Origin: Nonomuraea thailandensis
GTDB lineage: Bacteria; Actinomycetota; Actinomycetes; Streptosporangiales; Streptosporangiaceae
Assembly: GCF_024172165.1 (NCBI RefSeq)
Contig: NZ_JAMZEB010000002.1
Location: 124,001-188,000, forward strand
Length of the DNA: 64,000 nucleotides
Direction: 5' to 3'
A program made the position numbers and the translations under genes. Below the pieces are notes generated by a model that saw only the letters and a list, made by a program, of their open reading frames with translations, was not told the origin of the DNA and made no database searches. Of the stretch, positions 1 through 9,031 are shown piece by piece (the stretch's first letter is position 1; the number at the start of each line of letters is the position of its first letter).

Positions 1-351
<351 letters not shown>

Positions 352-390
352 TTATGATCGGCCGGGACACTTTTGGGGGAGGGAGGGTCT

Positions 391-843
391 GTGAACGTCA
401 CCGAACGGGCCGAACTGGTGGTGGTCGGTTTCGCCGTACGCACCACCAACGCCGACGAACTCGATCCGGCGCGGGCCAAGCTGCCCGGGTTGTGGCGGCG
501 GGCCGGTGCGCCAGGGGCCTTCGCGCACGTGCCCGGCCGCGTCGACGAGAACCTGTACGCGGTGCTCACCGACTATGAAAGCGACCATCACGGGGCCTTC
601 ACGCAGATCGTCGGCACGGGTGTGCGCACGGTGCCGCGGCTGCCGGAGGGCATGGTGGCCGTGCGCGTTCCCGCGGCCCACGCGCTGAGACTGGAGGCCC
701 GCGGCCCGATGCCGCAGGCGCTGGCCGAGTCGTGGCAGGCGGTGTGGAAGCACACCGAGTCGGGCGGCACGCCACCGCGTGCCTTCACGACGGATCTGGA
801 GGTGCACCACCCCGACGGGGTGGATCTCTACGTGGCCGTCTGA
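391..843 (+). CDS. GyrI-like / effector-binding domain protein
   Basis: I chose the GTG at 391 because a strong GGGGGAGGGAGG purine tract lies just upstream; an in-frame TTG at 373 is the alternative. The 150-residue product has the look of a stand-alone GyrI-like small-molecule-binding domain (AraC effector-binding / SOUL-like fold): VVVGFAVRTTN, a central NLYAVLTDYESDHHGAFTQIVG, VPRLPEGMVAVRVPA and a C-terminal TTDLEVHHPDGVDLYVAV. Such proteins bind hydrophobic cations or serve as ligand sensors. There is no DNA-binding domain. Its last 16 bases overlap the 3' end of the convergent TetR gene. The family is recognised; the ligand is unknown. Confidence 0.7.
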   Translation: MNVTERAELVVVGFAVRTTNADELDPARAKLPGLWRRAGAPGAFAHVPGRVDENLYAVLTDYESDHHGAFTQIVGTGVRTVPRLPEGMVAVRVPAAHALRLEARGPMPQALAESWQAVWKHTESGGTPPRAFTTDLEVHHPDGVDLYVAV

Positions 844-1364
844 CGGAATCCGAGCGCGACGGCCGCCGCCTCGACGGCCGTCGGCTTGACCTCCTCCAGC
901 GGCAGGTGCGCGAATTCGACCGCGCAGTCCGACATGCCGCCCAGCGCCACCGTCGCGCGGATCTGCTGCTCCAGCGCGAGCTCCCGCCCGAGCAGCCTGG
1001 CCACCAGCTCCCGCCGCCATTCGAACATGCGCGTGCCCAGGTCGAGATAGCCGAGCGTGGACAGGTCGCGCACCATCATCACGATCACCTCGCGGTGCCG
1101 CCAGATCAGCTCGAAGTAGTCGTCGAGCAGCTCGCGGGGGTCGCCCGCCTGAGCCCGGTCGCGCAGGAACCCCTCGATGTCCTCGACCAGCGGCTGCACG
1201 ATGCTGCGCACCAGGTCGTCGCGTGAGGAGAAGTGGTAGTAGAGCGCGGGCTTGGTGATGCCCAGCCGGTCGGAGATCTGGCGCAGGCTGGTGTTCTGCA
1301 CGCCCTGCCGCACGAACAGCTCGCGGGCCACCGCCTGGATGCGGGCCTTGGTGTCACTGGGCAT
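828..1364 (-). CDS. TetR-family transcriptional regulator
   Basis: This 178-residue protein has an N-terminal TetR helix-turn-helix at about residues 6-52 (ARELFVRQGVQNTSLRQIS, then LGITKPALYYHFSSRDDL) and a variable C-terminal ligand domain. It starts at ATG 1364 and faces the FAD monooxygenase at 1444. The 79-bp gap between the two start codons carries a long near-perfect inverted repeat, the expected arrangement for a self-regulating repressor that also controls its neighbour. The inducer is probably a substrate or product of that monooxygenase; this is inference from position only. The 3' end overlaps the convergent gene ending at 843. Confidence 0.85.
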   Translation of the reverse strand: MPSDTKARIQAVARELFVRQGVQNTSLRQISDRLGITKPALYYHFSSRDDLVRSIVQPLVEDIEGFLRDRAQAGDPRELLDDYFELIWRHREVIVMMVRDLSTLGYLDLGTRMFEWRRELVARLLGRELALEQQIRATVALGGMSDCAVEFAHLPLEEVKPTAVEAAAVALGFRQTAT

Positions 1365-1378
1365 GGATCAAGGATAGT

Positions 1379-1436
1379 CCTTACCTTCCGTTAAGTAAGT
1401 CTGCGTGCTAGCGTGCTTACTTAACGGTAGGTAAGG
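1379..1436. promoter_or_regulatory. Double TetR-type operator between divergent genes
   Basis: Two 21-bp arms at 1379-1399 and 1416-1436 are inverted copies of each other with a single mismatch, separated by 16 bp. Each arm is itself an imperfect palindrome; the right one holds TTACTTAACGGTAGGTAA. The right arm ends inside the Shine-Dalgarno GGAGG (1435-1439) of the monooxygenase gene, so an occupied site would cover both the promoter region and the ribosome site. This looks like two adjacent repressor dimer sites. The owner is inferred to be the flanking TetR protein. Confidence 0.8.
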
Positions 1437-1443
1437 AGGGGTC

Positions 1444-2667
1444 ATGAGGGTTCTCATCTCGGGGGCGAGCGTCGCGGGGCCGGCGCTGGCGTACTGGCTG
1501 GCCAGGTACGGCTTCACCGTCACCGTCGTCGAGCGGGCTCCGGCGCTGCGCAGGACGGGCGGCCACGCGGTCGACCTGTTCAGGCCAGCGATGGACATCG
1601 TCGAGCGCATGGGGGTGCTGGAGCAGGTCCTGGCCGCCAAGACCGGGACGGAGCACCTCACCGTGCGTGGTGAGCGCGGCGGCCGGCCCGCCGTGCTGGA
1701 GATCGGGCGCGTCATGGGCGCGGTCTCCGACCGGCACGTCGAGATCATGCGCGACGACCTGAGTGAGATCTTCTACGACGCGACCCGTCACGACGCCGAG
1801 TACGTCTTCGGCGACTCCATCACCTCGATCTCCGAAGACGGCGAGGTCACCTTCGAGCGCGGCGCGCCCGCCAGGTTCGACCTGGTGATCGGCGCCGACG
1901 GCCTGCACTCCAACGTGCGCCGCCTGGTCTTCGGCCCCGAGTCGCGCTTCACGACCTGGATCGGCGCCTACCTGGCGGTCGCCTCGGTGCCCAACCACCT
2001 GCGGCTGGACGGCCGCATGGAGGGCGTCACGGGCGTGGGCAGGCTGGCCGCGATGTACGGGGCGGCGCGGCTGCCCGACGCCCGGGCGCTGTTCCTGTTC
2101 AGGACGCCGGAGCCGCTCGACTACCACCACAGGGACGTCGCCAGGCAGAAGGAGCTGCTGCGCGAGCGCTTCGCCGGCGTGGGCTGGGAGGTGCCCAGGC
2201 TGCTGGCGGAGCTGGATCGGGCCTCGGCCTTCTACTTCGACTCGATCACCCAGCTCCGCCTCGACACCTGGTCACGCGGCCGGGTGACGCTCGCCGGCGA
2301 CGCGGGCTACTGCCCGGGCCCGGCGGTCGGGGGCAGCACGAGCCTGGCGGTCGTGGGGGCGTACGTGCTGGCGGGCGAGCTGGCCGCGCACGGCGGCGAC
2401 CACACGCGGGCCTTCCCGGCCTACGAGGCCGAGCTCGGCGAGTACGTGCGCCGCAGCCGCACGTTCGCGATCAACGCGGCCAGGCGGCTCGTGCCGGGCA
2501 GCCGGCTGGACCTGTGGGCGCTCCTGAAGGGCGTGCGGCTGGTCAACCGCCTGCCCGTCGCCCTGACCAGGGCCGCGGTCAAGCTCGGCAGCAAGGGCGT
2601 GCGCCTGCACGACTCGATCGCGCTCAAGGACTACGCAGCACCACGGGAAACGACGTCACGCCCCTGA
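1444..2667 (+). CDS. FAD-dependent aromatic-type monooxygenase (PHBH fold)
   Basis: A 407-residue flavoprotein monooxygenase. The N-terminal Rossmann motif LISGASVAGPALAYWLARYG binds the FAD ADP part, LVIGADGLHSNVR near residue 150 is the family DG motif, and VTLAGDAGYCPGPAVGGSTSLA near residue 280 is the GD motif that contacts the FAD ribityl chain. Members hydroxylate or epoxidise small aromatic or polycyclic compounds with NAD(P)H and oxygen; some, like TetX and rifampicin oxygenase, inactivate drugs. It is divergent from a TetR gene and probably repressed by it. Its last 44 bp overlap the convergent P450 gene. Substrate is not predictable from sequence. Confidence 0.88.
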   Translation: MRVLISGASVAGPALAYWLARYGFTVTVVERAPALRRTGGHAVDLFRPAMDIVERMGVLEQVLAAKTGTEHLTVRGERGGRPAVLEIGRVMGAVSDRHVEIMRDDLSEIFYDATRHDAEYVFGDSITSISEDGEVTFERGAPARFDLVIGADGLHSNVRRLVFGPESRFTTWIGAYLAVASVPNHLRLDGRMEGVTGVGRLAAMYGAARLPDARALFLFRTPEPLDYHHRDVARQKELLRERFAGVGWEVPRLLAELDRASAFYFDSITQLRLDTWSRGRVTLAGDAGYCPGPAVGGSTSLAVVGAYVLAGELAAHGGDHTRAFPAYEAELGEYVRRSRTFAINAARRLVPGSRLDLWALLKGVRLVNRLPVALTRAAVKLGSKGVRLHDSIALKDYAAPRETTSRP

Positions 2668-3775
2668 CGAAGGCGTTGGGCAGGATGCGCGGCCCCTCGG
2701 CGTCGGCCCACTCGGCCGAACCCACCCGGTCCAGCCACTCCTCGAAGAAGATCCGAAGCTCCAGCCTGGCCAGCGCCGCGCCCAGGCAGAAGTGGGCGCC
2801 CAGACCGAACGCGATGTGCCCGCCCGGCTTCCTGGCCACGTCGAAGGCGTCCGGGTCGTCGAACACCTCGGGGTCCCTGTTCGCCGACCCGTACATGAGC
2901 AGCACCTGCTGTCCCTGGCGGATCTCCTGCCCGTGCAGCGTGGTGTCGCGGGTGGCGGCCCGGCACATGTTCAGGACCGGCGTGGTCCACCGGATGAACT
3001 CCTCCACCGCCCCCTCCATCAGCCCCCGGTCCTCGCGCAGCAGGCGCCACTGGTCCGGATGCCGGATCAGCGCGTCGATGGTGGTCGCGATGACCGTCCG
3101 GGTGGTCTCGGCGCCGCCGTCGAGCAGCAGCAGCGCGTCGTTGGCCAGGCACTCGTCGTCGTAGCCCGGCGTGGCGCACCACAGGGACAGCAGGTCGTCA
3201 CGCGGGTGGGCGCGCCGCTCGGCGGCCAGCTCCAGCACGGCCTGGCCGTACTCGCCGGCGGCCACGGCGGCCTCGTGCGTGACGTAGCGCAGGCCGCCGC
3301 CGGCCACGATCGTGGTCTCCGACCAGTGCTTGAGCCGGGGCCAGTCCTCGTCGGGGAAGCCGATCAGCCATCCGATCATGCGGGCGGGCAGCGGCGCGGC
3401 CAGCTCGCCCACCGCGTCGACCGTGCCCCGCTCCAGCGCGCTCGTGATGAGCTCGACGACGACCTCGCGCACCCGGGCGGCGTAGCGGGCGTGCACGTGG
3501 CGCGGGGTGAAGCGGCGGTAGACCAGGCGGCGCCGCTCCGCGTGCTCGGGGTCGTCCAGGCCGATCATGGACGGCTCCGAGGGGAGCTGGGGGCGGTAGC
3601 CGACGGTGCTGGTCCACAGGCGGGCGTCGCGCTCGATGGCCGAGATGTCGGCGTGGCGGGAGACGCCCCACAGGTTGTTGGGCTCGTCGCGGTAGACGGG
3701 GGCGTGCTCGCGGAGCCAGGCGTAGACGGGGGAGGGGTCGCCGGCGTACAGGTCGCCGTCGAGTAAGTCGATCAT
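2624..3775 (-). CDS. Cytochrome P450, CYP142-like
   Basis: The start is ATG 3775, which overlaps the stop of the upstream racemase gene as ATGA, so translation is probably coupled. The 383-residue protein shows the I-helix GGAETTRT, the ExxR helix EEFIR followed by WTTPVLNMCR, and the heme loop AFGLGAHFCLGAALARLE with the ligand cysteine. The stretch around NMCRAATRDTTLHG and the C-terminal NAFVRGVTSFPVV resemble mycobacterial CYP142, a C27-steroid 26-hydroxylase, more than CYP124 or CYP125. Coupling with an AMACR-type racemase fits methyl-branched or sterol side-chain oxidation, where the hydroxylated chain becomes a 2-methylacyl-CoA. Substrate assignment is inference. Confidence 0.88.
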   Translation of the reverse strand: MIDLLDGDLYAGDPSPVYAWLREHAPVYRDEPNNLWGVSRHADISAIERDARLWTSTVGYRPQLPSEPSMIGLDDPEHAERRRLVYRRFTPRHVHARYAARVREVVVELITSALERGTVDAVGELAAPLPARMIGWLIGFPDEDWPRLKHWSETTIVAGGGLRYVTHEAAVAAGEYGQAVLELAAERRAHPRDDLLSLWCATPGYDDECLANDALLLLDGGAETTRTVIATTIDALIRHPDQWRLLREDRGLMEGAVEEFIRWTTPVLNMCRAATRDTTLHGQEIRQGQQVLLMYGSANRDPEVFDDPDAFDVARKPGGHIAFGLGAHFCLGAALARLELRIFFEEWLDRVGSAEWADAEGPRILPNAFVRGVTSFPVVLRSP

Positions 3776-4893
3776 GCGAGTACCCCTTGGCTGCGTAGCT
3801 TGTCCGCCTCCTCCTGGGACAGGCCCCAGCCGGACAGGTCGGCCAGGCGGGTGGCGGGGGAGAGGTCCTGCGCCGGCACGCCGAGCAGGCGCGGCGCGGG
3901 CGCGGGGTGGGTGACGCCGCCGACCTGGACGAAGGAGCCCCGGGCGGCGTTGTGCGGGTGGGCGGGCGCCTCGGCCATCGACAACACGGGCGAGACGCAG
4001 GCGTCGGAGCCGTCGAACAGCGCCTCCCACTCGGCGCGCGTCCTCTTCCTGAACTCCTCGGACAGGCGGGCCCTGAGCGCGGGCCACTGGGCCCGGTCGT
4101 TCCTGTCGGGCAGGTCGGTCAGGCCCATGAGGGTGACCATGGCCTCCCAGAACTGCGGCTCCAGGGAGCCGACGGCCACGTGTTTCCCGTCGGCCGTCTC
4201 GTACGTGTCGTACTGCGGGGCGCCGGTGTCGAGCAGGTTCGTGCCGTGCGGCCCCCAGTGCCCGCTCTGGACCGCCTGGTAGAACATCGAGAACAGGATC
4301 GCCGCGCCGTCCACCATGGCCGCGTCGATCACCCGTCCCAGGCCGGTGCGCTCCCGCTCGAACAGGGCCAGCAGCACGCCGTACGCCAGCATGAGCCCGC
4401 CGCCGGCGAAGTCGCCGAGGATGTTGATCGGCGGCGTCGGCTTGTCCCCCTCCCGGCCCAGCATCGACAGCACGCCCGACACGGCGATGTAGTCGATGTC
4501 GTGCCCGGCGGTCGGGGCCAGCGGCCCGTCCTGCCCCCATCCGGTCATCCGGCCGTAGACGAGCCGCTCGTTGATCGCGTGCAGGTCGTCGGGCCCGATG
4601 CCGAGCCGCTCGGCCACCCCCGGGCGGAACACCTCGATCACGACGTCGGCGTGCCGGACGAGCTCCTTGAACGTGGCCACCCCCTCGGGCGCCTTCAGAT
4701 CCAGCCCGATCGTGTGCTTGCCGCGGTCCATGACGTCGGCGCGCGGGCGGTCGGAAACCGCCTTCACCCGGTCGATACGCAGGACTTCCGCCCCGTGATC
4801 GGCTAGCATCATCCCCGCGAACGGCCCAGGGGCGAGCCCGGCGAGCTCCAGCACTCGCACCCCGGACAGCGGACCTCGGCGAACCTCAGGCAT
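3772..4893 (-). CDS. Family III CoA-transferase, alpha-methylacyl-CoA racemase (AMACR) type
   Basis: I placed the start at ATG 4893 (MPEVRRGPLSG) behind GAGGAGGGG; an upstream ATG would add 20 poorly coding residues. The 373-residue protein is a CoA-transferase III fold with the AMACR features: LAPGPFAGMMLADHGAEV, GHDIDYIAVSGVL carrying the histidine, NILGDFAGGG carrying the aspartate and VGSLEPQFW carrying the glutamate that correspond to the catalytic set of M. tuberculosis MCR. It would interconvert (R)- and (S)-2-methylacyl-CoAs so that branched chains can enter beta-oxidation. It is the first gene of a two-gene unit with the CYP142-like P450. Confidence 0.88.
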   Translation of the reverse strand: MPEVRRGPLSGVRVLELAGLAPGPFAGMMLADHGAEVLRIDRVKAVSDRPRADVMDRGKHTIGLDLKAPEGVATFKELVRHADVVIEVFRPGVAERLGIGPDDLHAINERLVYGRMTGWGQDGPLAPTAGHDIDYIAVSGVLSMLGREGDKPTPPINILGDFAGGGLMLAYGVLLALFERERTGLGRVIDAAMVDGAAILFSMFYQAVQSGHWGPHGTNLLDTGAPQYDTYETADGKHVAVGSLEPQFWEAMVTLMGLTDLPDRNDRAQWPALRARLSEEFRKRTRAEWEALFDGSDACVSPVLSMAEAPAHPHNAARGSFVQVGGVTHPAPAPRLLGVPAQDLSPATRLADLSGWGLSQEEADKLRSQGVLA

Positions 4894-5032
4894 CGACCCC
4901 TCCTCAGCTGTGGACCCTGCCCCAGTAGAACAACATTCGGTGAACTGGTGCAAGCGGCCTTTCCGACTTCCGGCGAAGATCTGGGAGGTATGGGAAACTT
5001 GCCCACTGTCGGGTGGTCAACAGGGGTAGGAA

Positions 5033-6571
5033 ATGGTTTCGGATAGCAACCGGCTCATCGCAGGGCGCTACCAGTTACTGCGCGAACTGGGCCGCGGGGG
5101 GATGGGCGTGGTCTGGGAAGGCCACGACACTTTGCTGAACCGGCAGGTGGCCATCAAGGAGGTGCTGCTGCCGGACACGATGTCGCCCGGCGACCAGGAG
5201 CGCCAGCTCTTGCGAACGGCCCGGGAGGCCCGTACGGCGGCCAAGCTCAACCATCCCTCGGTCGTCGCCGTGTACGACGTGATCGAGGAGGACGGCCGGC
5301 CGTGGATCGTGATGGAGCTGGTCAGCCATCCGACGGTCGAGCAGGTCGTGCTCACCACGGGCGCGCTCCCGGTGCGGGAGGCGGCGGACCTGGGCAGGCA
5401 GGTGCTGTCCGCGCTGCGCACCGCCCACGCCGCGGGCATCCTGCACCGCGACGTCAAGCCGAGCAACATCCTGCTGTCCGAGGACGGCCGCGCCGTGCTG
5501 ATGGACTTCGGCATCGCCACGGTCGAGGGTGACGCGTCGCTGACCAGGACCGGCATGGTGACCGGCTCGCCGAGCTTCCTGGCGCCGGAACGGGTCCGCG
5601 CCGAGAACGCGGGGCCCGCCTCCGACCTGTGGTCGCTGGGCGCCACCCTGTACGCGTGCATGGTCGGCCGCTCGCCGTTCGAGCGCGGCGACCCCATGGC
5701 CACGCTCAACGCGCTGCTCACCGAGGAGCCCGACTACCGCAGGATCCCGCCGGCCATGCACCCGGTCCTGAAGGGGCTGCTCCAGAAGGAGCCCCAGGAC
5801 CGTGTGGACGCCGAGGAGGCCGACCGGCTGCTAGCGGCGATCATCGCCACCAGGCCCGCGGCCCAGGACCTCGACGTCCCGGAGAAGAAGAAGCGGCAGG
5901 GCCCCGGCAGGGCGCTGCTCGCCGCCGCCGCGACGGTGGTGCTGGTGCTCACGGGCGGCGCGGTCGTCTACTTCAGGACCGCCTCGCCCGCCGAGGGCAC
6001 GCCGCGGGCCACCACCCAGCCGGCCGCCGCGACGCAGGCGATCTCGCCCAGCGCGGCGCCGACGCCGAGCGCGACGCCCTCGGCCACCCCGTCGCCCACC
6101 GCGACCAGGGCCGTGCCCGCGGTGCGGGCGTGGAGGTCGCGGGACGGCTGGTCGATCATGCGGCCCACCGGCTGGCGCGGCGCGCTCGGCGAGGCGTACA
6201 CCGAGTGGACCCGCAGGGACGGCAACGCCCACCTCGGCGTCGAGGCCGTGTACGCCAGCCTCGACCCGAACCAGATCATCCGCGACGGGCAGGAGACGCT
6301 GCGGCAGAACGCGCAGAGCGTGGTCAACTGCGGCCGCAGGACGGTCACGCACCAGGGCGCCAAGGCCGTGCAGTGGGAGTTCTCCTGGACGGCGGGCGAG
6401 GTGAACGACGCCCCCTGGGTGCGCCCCGGCGCCCGCTACCACGAGATCCGCCGAGCCGTGGCGATCGGCGACACGGCGTACGTGCTGTCGTGGACCGTCG
6501 CCGAGGAGCAGTGGCAGCGCAACAGGGCACTGATGCGGCAGGTGATCAACAGCTTTACTGTGGGGGGATGA
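5033..6571 (+). CDS. Membrane-anchored serine/threonine protein kinase (PknB type)
   Basis: The 512-residue protein has an N-terminal Hanks kinase domain (about residues 13-270): glycine loop GRGGMG at 20-25, ATP-binding Lys42 in VAIKEVLL, catalytic HRDVKPSN from residue 138, DFG at 158-160 and the activation-loop end GSPSFLAPE. A KKKR stretch precedes one transmembrane helix (about 294-314). A Pro/Ala/Thr/Ser-rich linker follows, then a C-terminal extracytoplasmic domain of about 150 residues (WRSRDGWSIMRPTGWRG...). The outer domain is not PASTA repeats, so its signal is unknown. The stop codon overlaps the next start as ATGA, tying it to the dehydrogenase. Confidence 0.9.
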   Translation: MVSDSNRLIAGRYQLLRELGRGGMGVVWEGHDTLLNRQVAIKEVLLPDTMSPGDQERQLLRTAREARTAAKLNHPSVVAVYDVIEEDGRPWIVMELVSHPTVEQVVLTTGALPVREAADLGRQVLSALRTAHAAGILHRDVKPSNILLSEDGRAVLMDFGIATVEGDASLTRTGMVTGSPSFLAPERVRAENAGPASDLWSLGATLYACMVGRSPFERGDPMATLNALLTEEPDYRRIPPAMHPVLKGLLQKEPQDRVDAEEADRLLAAIIATRPAAQDLDVPEKKKRQGPGRALLAAAATVVLVLTGGAVVYFRTASPAEGTPRATTQPAAATQAISPSAAPTPSATPSATPSPTATRAVPAVRAWRSRDGWSIMRPTGWRGALGEAYTEWTRRDGNAHLGVEAVYASLDPNQIIRDGQETLRQNAQSVVNCGRRTVTHQGAKAVQWEFSWTAGEVNDAPWVRPGARYHEIRRAVAIGDTAYVLSWTVAEEQWQRNRALMRQVINSFTVGG

Positions 6572-7551
6572 GCCCCTGGAACCTGCTCGCCCTCCCGCCG
6601 CTTCCCGAGCAGGCCATGCGCCGCCTGCTCGCCCCGCTCGGCGACCGGGTGACGCTGCGCGTGCCCGCCTCCCGCGACAGGGAGGCGCTGCTCGCGGCGC
6701 TGCCCGGCACGGAGATCGTGCTCGGCGACTGGACGGGCGCCCTCGTCATGGACGCGCAGGCGGTGGCGGCGGCGCCCGGGCTGGCGTTCGTGCAGCAGCC
6801 GTCGGTGGGCGTGGACGGCCACGATCTCGCCGCCCTGGCCGCGGCCGGGGTGCCGCTGGCCAACACGCCGGGCGTCAGCGCCGGCGCGGTCGCCGAGTGG
6901 TGCCTGGCCGCCACGATGGCGCTGTCGCGCAAGCTGCTCGCTGCCGACGCGGCGGTCCGCGCCGGCGAGTGGCCCCAGCAGGGCCTGCTCCCGCACGAGC
7001 TGCGCGGCCGCCGCGCCGGCGTGATCGGCTACGGCCCGATCGGCGCCATGTGCGCCGACCTGTTCCGCGCGCTCGGCTGCGAGGTGACCTACTGGACCCG
7101 CACGCCCCGCCAGGACCCCGGCTACCAGGACCTCGACGCGCTGGTGTCCGGCAGCGACGTGGTGGTCGTGGTGATCGCGCTGTCGGAGGAGACCCGCGGC
7201 CTGGTCGACCCCCGAAGCATGAAGCAGGGCGCCCTGCTCGTCAACGCGGCCAGAGGAGGCGTGGTCGACCAGGGGGCGCTCGTCGAGGCGCTGACGGCCG
7301 GCCACCTCGGCGGCGCCGCGCTGGACGTCTTCGACACCGAGCCGCTCCCGGCCGCCGACCCGCTGCGCGACCTGCCGAACGTGCTGCTCTCCCCGCACGT
7401 CGCGGGCGTCACGCCGGAGTCCACCGGGCGTCTGGTCGCCGCGGTCCTGGACAACCTCGCCGCCGCCGTCGAGGGCCGCGCGGTGCAGGGAGTGGTGAAC
7501 GGCGTTTCGCCTATGATCTCCAGGAAGTTTACGCAATCGCCTACCCCGTAG
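6568..7551 (+). CDS. D-isomer-specific 2-hydroxyacid dehydrogenase
   Basis: The start ATG 6568 overlaps the kinase stop (ATGA), so I take it over any upstream start. The 327-residue protein has the two-domain D-2-hydroxyacid dehydrogenase layout. The NAD-binding motif is GVIGYGPIGAMCADLF near the middle, and the catalytic triad is seen as NAARGGVVDQ (Arg), FDTEPLP (Glu) and LSPHVAGVT (His). It would reduce 2-oxoacids or oxidise D-2-hydroxyacids with NAD(P)H/NAD(P). Genome context with a kinase does not identify the substrate; glyoxylate/hydroxypyruvate or phosphoglycerate-like acids are the usual alternatives. Confidence 0.85.
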   Translation: MSPWNLLALPPLPEQAMRRLLAPLGDRVTLRVPASRDREALLAALPGTEIVLGDWTGALVMDAQAVAAAPGLAFVQQPSVGVDGHDLAALAAAGVPLANTPGVSAGAVAEWCLAATMALSRKLLAADAAVRAGEWPQQGLLPHELRGRRAGVIGYGPIGAMCADLFRALGCEVTYWTRTPRQDPGYQDLDALVSGSDVVVVVIALSEETRGLVDPRSMKQGALLVNAARGGVVDQGALVEALTAGHLGGAALDVFDTEPLPAADPLRDLPNVLLSPHVAGVTPESTGRLVAAVLDNLAAAVEGRAVQGVVNGVSPMISRKFTQSPTP

Positions 7552-7669
7552 GGGTTTCACCTGGCACGATGAACAGTTTTCGTGTCTTTAACGACCCCGG
7601 TCTGTTCGAGGTCGCCCTTGGGAGATACGGTCTTACGGACGATCTCTACCAGCTCAAGGGGGTGCTTTC

Positions 7670-9031
7670 GTGACGACGACGATGTCGACACACCGGCGGG
7701 CAGTAGAGCAGATCAGGCAGTCGTACGCCGAGATCCCCGGCGGCGCCGCGCCCCGGCTGGCCAAGGCGACGTCCAACCTCTTCAGGTTCCGCGACGGGGG
7801 CAGGACGGCCAAGCTCTCGGCCAGGGACCTCGACGAGGTCATCAGCGTCGATCCCGAGACCATGACCGCCGAGGTCCAGGGCATGACGACGTACGAGCAC
7901 CTGGTCGACGCCACGCTGCCGTACGGGCTCATGCCGTACGTGGTGCCGCAGCTCAAGACGATCACGCTGGGCGGCGCCGTGACCGGGCTCGGCATCGAGT
8001 CCACCAGCTTCAGGGACGGCCTGCCGCACGAGTCGGTGGAGGAGCTGGAGATCCTCACGGGCGACGGGCGCGTCGTCGTGGCCCGCGACGACAACGAGCA
8101 CCGGGACCTGTTCCGCGCCTTCCCCAACTCCTACGGCACGCTCGGCTACGCGTTGCGCATCAAGATCAGGCTGCGCAAGGTCCAGCCGTACGTGCACCTG
8201 ACGCACGTCAAGTTCACCGACGCGGGCAAGTGCATGCTGGCCATGCAGGAGATCTGCGACAGCATGGTCTACGACGGCGAGCGCGTCGACTTCGTGGACG
8301 GCGTGTTCTTCGAGCCCGGCGAGCTGTACCTGACGCTGGGCCGCTTCTCCGAGCGCGCGCCCTACATCTCCGACTACACGGGGATGCGGATCTACTACCA
8401 GTCGATCAGGCAGCGCAGCCGCGACTGGCTGACGGTCCGCGACTACCTGTGGCGCTGGGACACCGACTGGTTCTGGTGCTCGCGAGCCTTCGGCGTGCAG
8501 CAGTCGGTCGTCCGCTCGCTCATGCCGCGCCGCTGGATGCGCTCCGACGTCTACCGGCGTCTGGTGGCGCTCGATCGCAAGTACGGCCTCACGGCCCGCG
8601 TCGGCAGGTGGCGCGACCAGCCCGTGAGCGAATCGGTCATCCAGGACGTCGAGACGCCGGTCGAGCGCGGCGCGGAGTTCCTGGAGTTCTTCCACGACAA
8701 GGTGGGCATGACCCCGGTGTGGATGTGTCCGCTGCGGGCGAGCTCCCGCTGGCCGATCTACCCGCTCGAGCCGGGCAAGCTCTACGTCAACTTCGGTTTC
8801 TGGGGAATGGTGCCACTGCCACGGGGGCAGTTCGACGGTTACTACAACCGGCTCATCGAGCGTGCGGTGCACGATCTCGACGGGCACAAGTCGCTCTACT
8901 CGACCTCGTTCTACGCCCGTGATCAGTTCTGGCAGCTGTACAACGGCGATGCCTATTGGCCGGTCAAGCGGGAATACGACCCGAATGGGCGCCTGCTGGA
9001 CCTGTACGAAAAGTGTGTACGGGGAAGGTGA
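7670..9031 (+). CDS. bfaA: FAD-binding oxidoreductase, BfaA/TmsA-like 10-methylene fatty acid reductase
   Basis: A 453-residue protein starting at GTG 7670. It has an N-terminal FAD_binding_4 (PCMH) domain (GMTTYEHLVDATLPYGLMPYV, TLGGAVTGLGIESTSFRDG) and a C-terminal half like plant and animal DHCR24. The GTGA overlap with a cyclopropane-synthase-like methyltransferase reproduces the bfaAB/tmsAB pair. In other actinobacteria the methyltransferase adds a methylene at C10 of oleoyl phospholipid and this flavoprotein reduces it to the 10-methyl group (tuberculostearic acid type). Family and pairing are seen; activity is inferred from the pair. No obvious promoter in the 118 bp upstream. Confidence 0.8.
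   Translation: MTTTMSTHRRAVEQIRQSYAEIPGGAAPRLAKATSNLFRFRDGGRTAKLSARDLDEVISVDPETMTAEVQGMTTYEHLVDATLPYGLMPYVVPQLKTITLGGAVTGLGIESTSFRDGLPHESVEELEILTGDGRVVVARDDNEHRDLFRAFPNSYGTLGYALRIKIRLRKVQPYVHLTHVKFTDAGKCMLAMQEICDSMVYDGERVDFVDGVFFEPGELYLTLGRFSERAPYISDYTGMRIYYQSIRQRSRDWLTVRDYLWRWDTDWFWCSRAFGVQQSVVRSLMPRRWMRSDVYRRLVALDRKYGLTARVGRWRDQPVSESVIQDVETPVERGAEFLEFFHDKVGMTPVWMCPLRASSRWPIYPLEPGKLYVNFGFWGMVPLPRGQFDGYYNRLIERAVHDLDGHKSLYSTSFYARDQFWQLYNGDAYWPVKREYDPNGRLLDLYEKCVRGR

Noticed and set aside
2624..4540. P450 as a 638-residue fusion protein
   Set aside because: The extra N-terminal part is an alternative frame of the racemase gene. ATG 3775 with the ATGA overlap is the natural P450 start.
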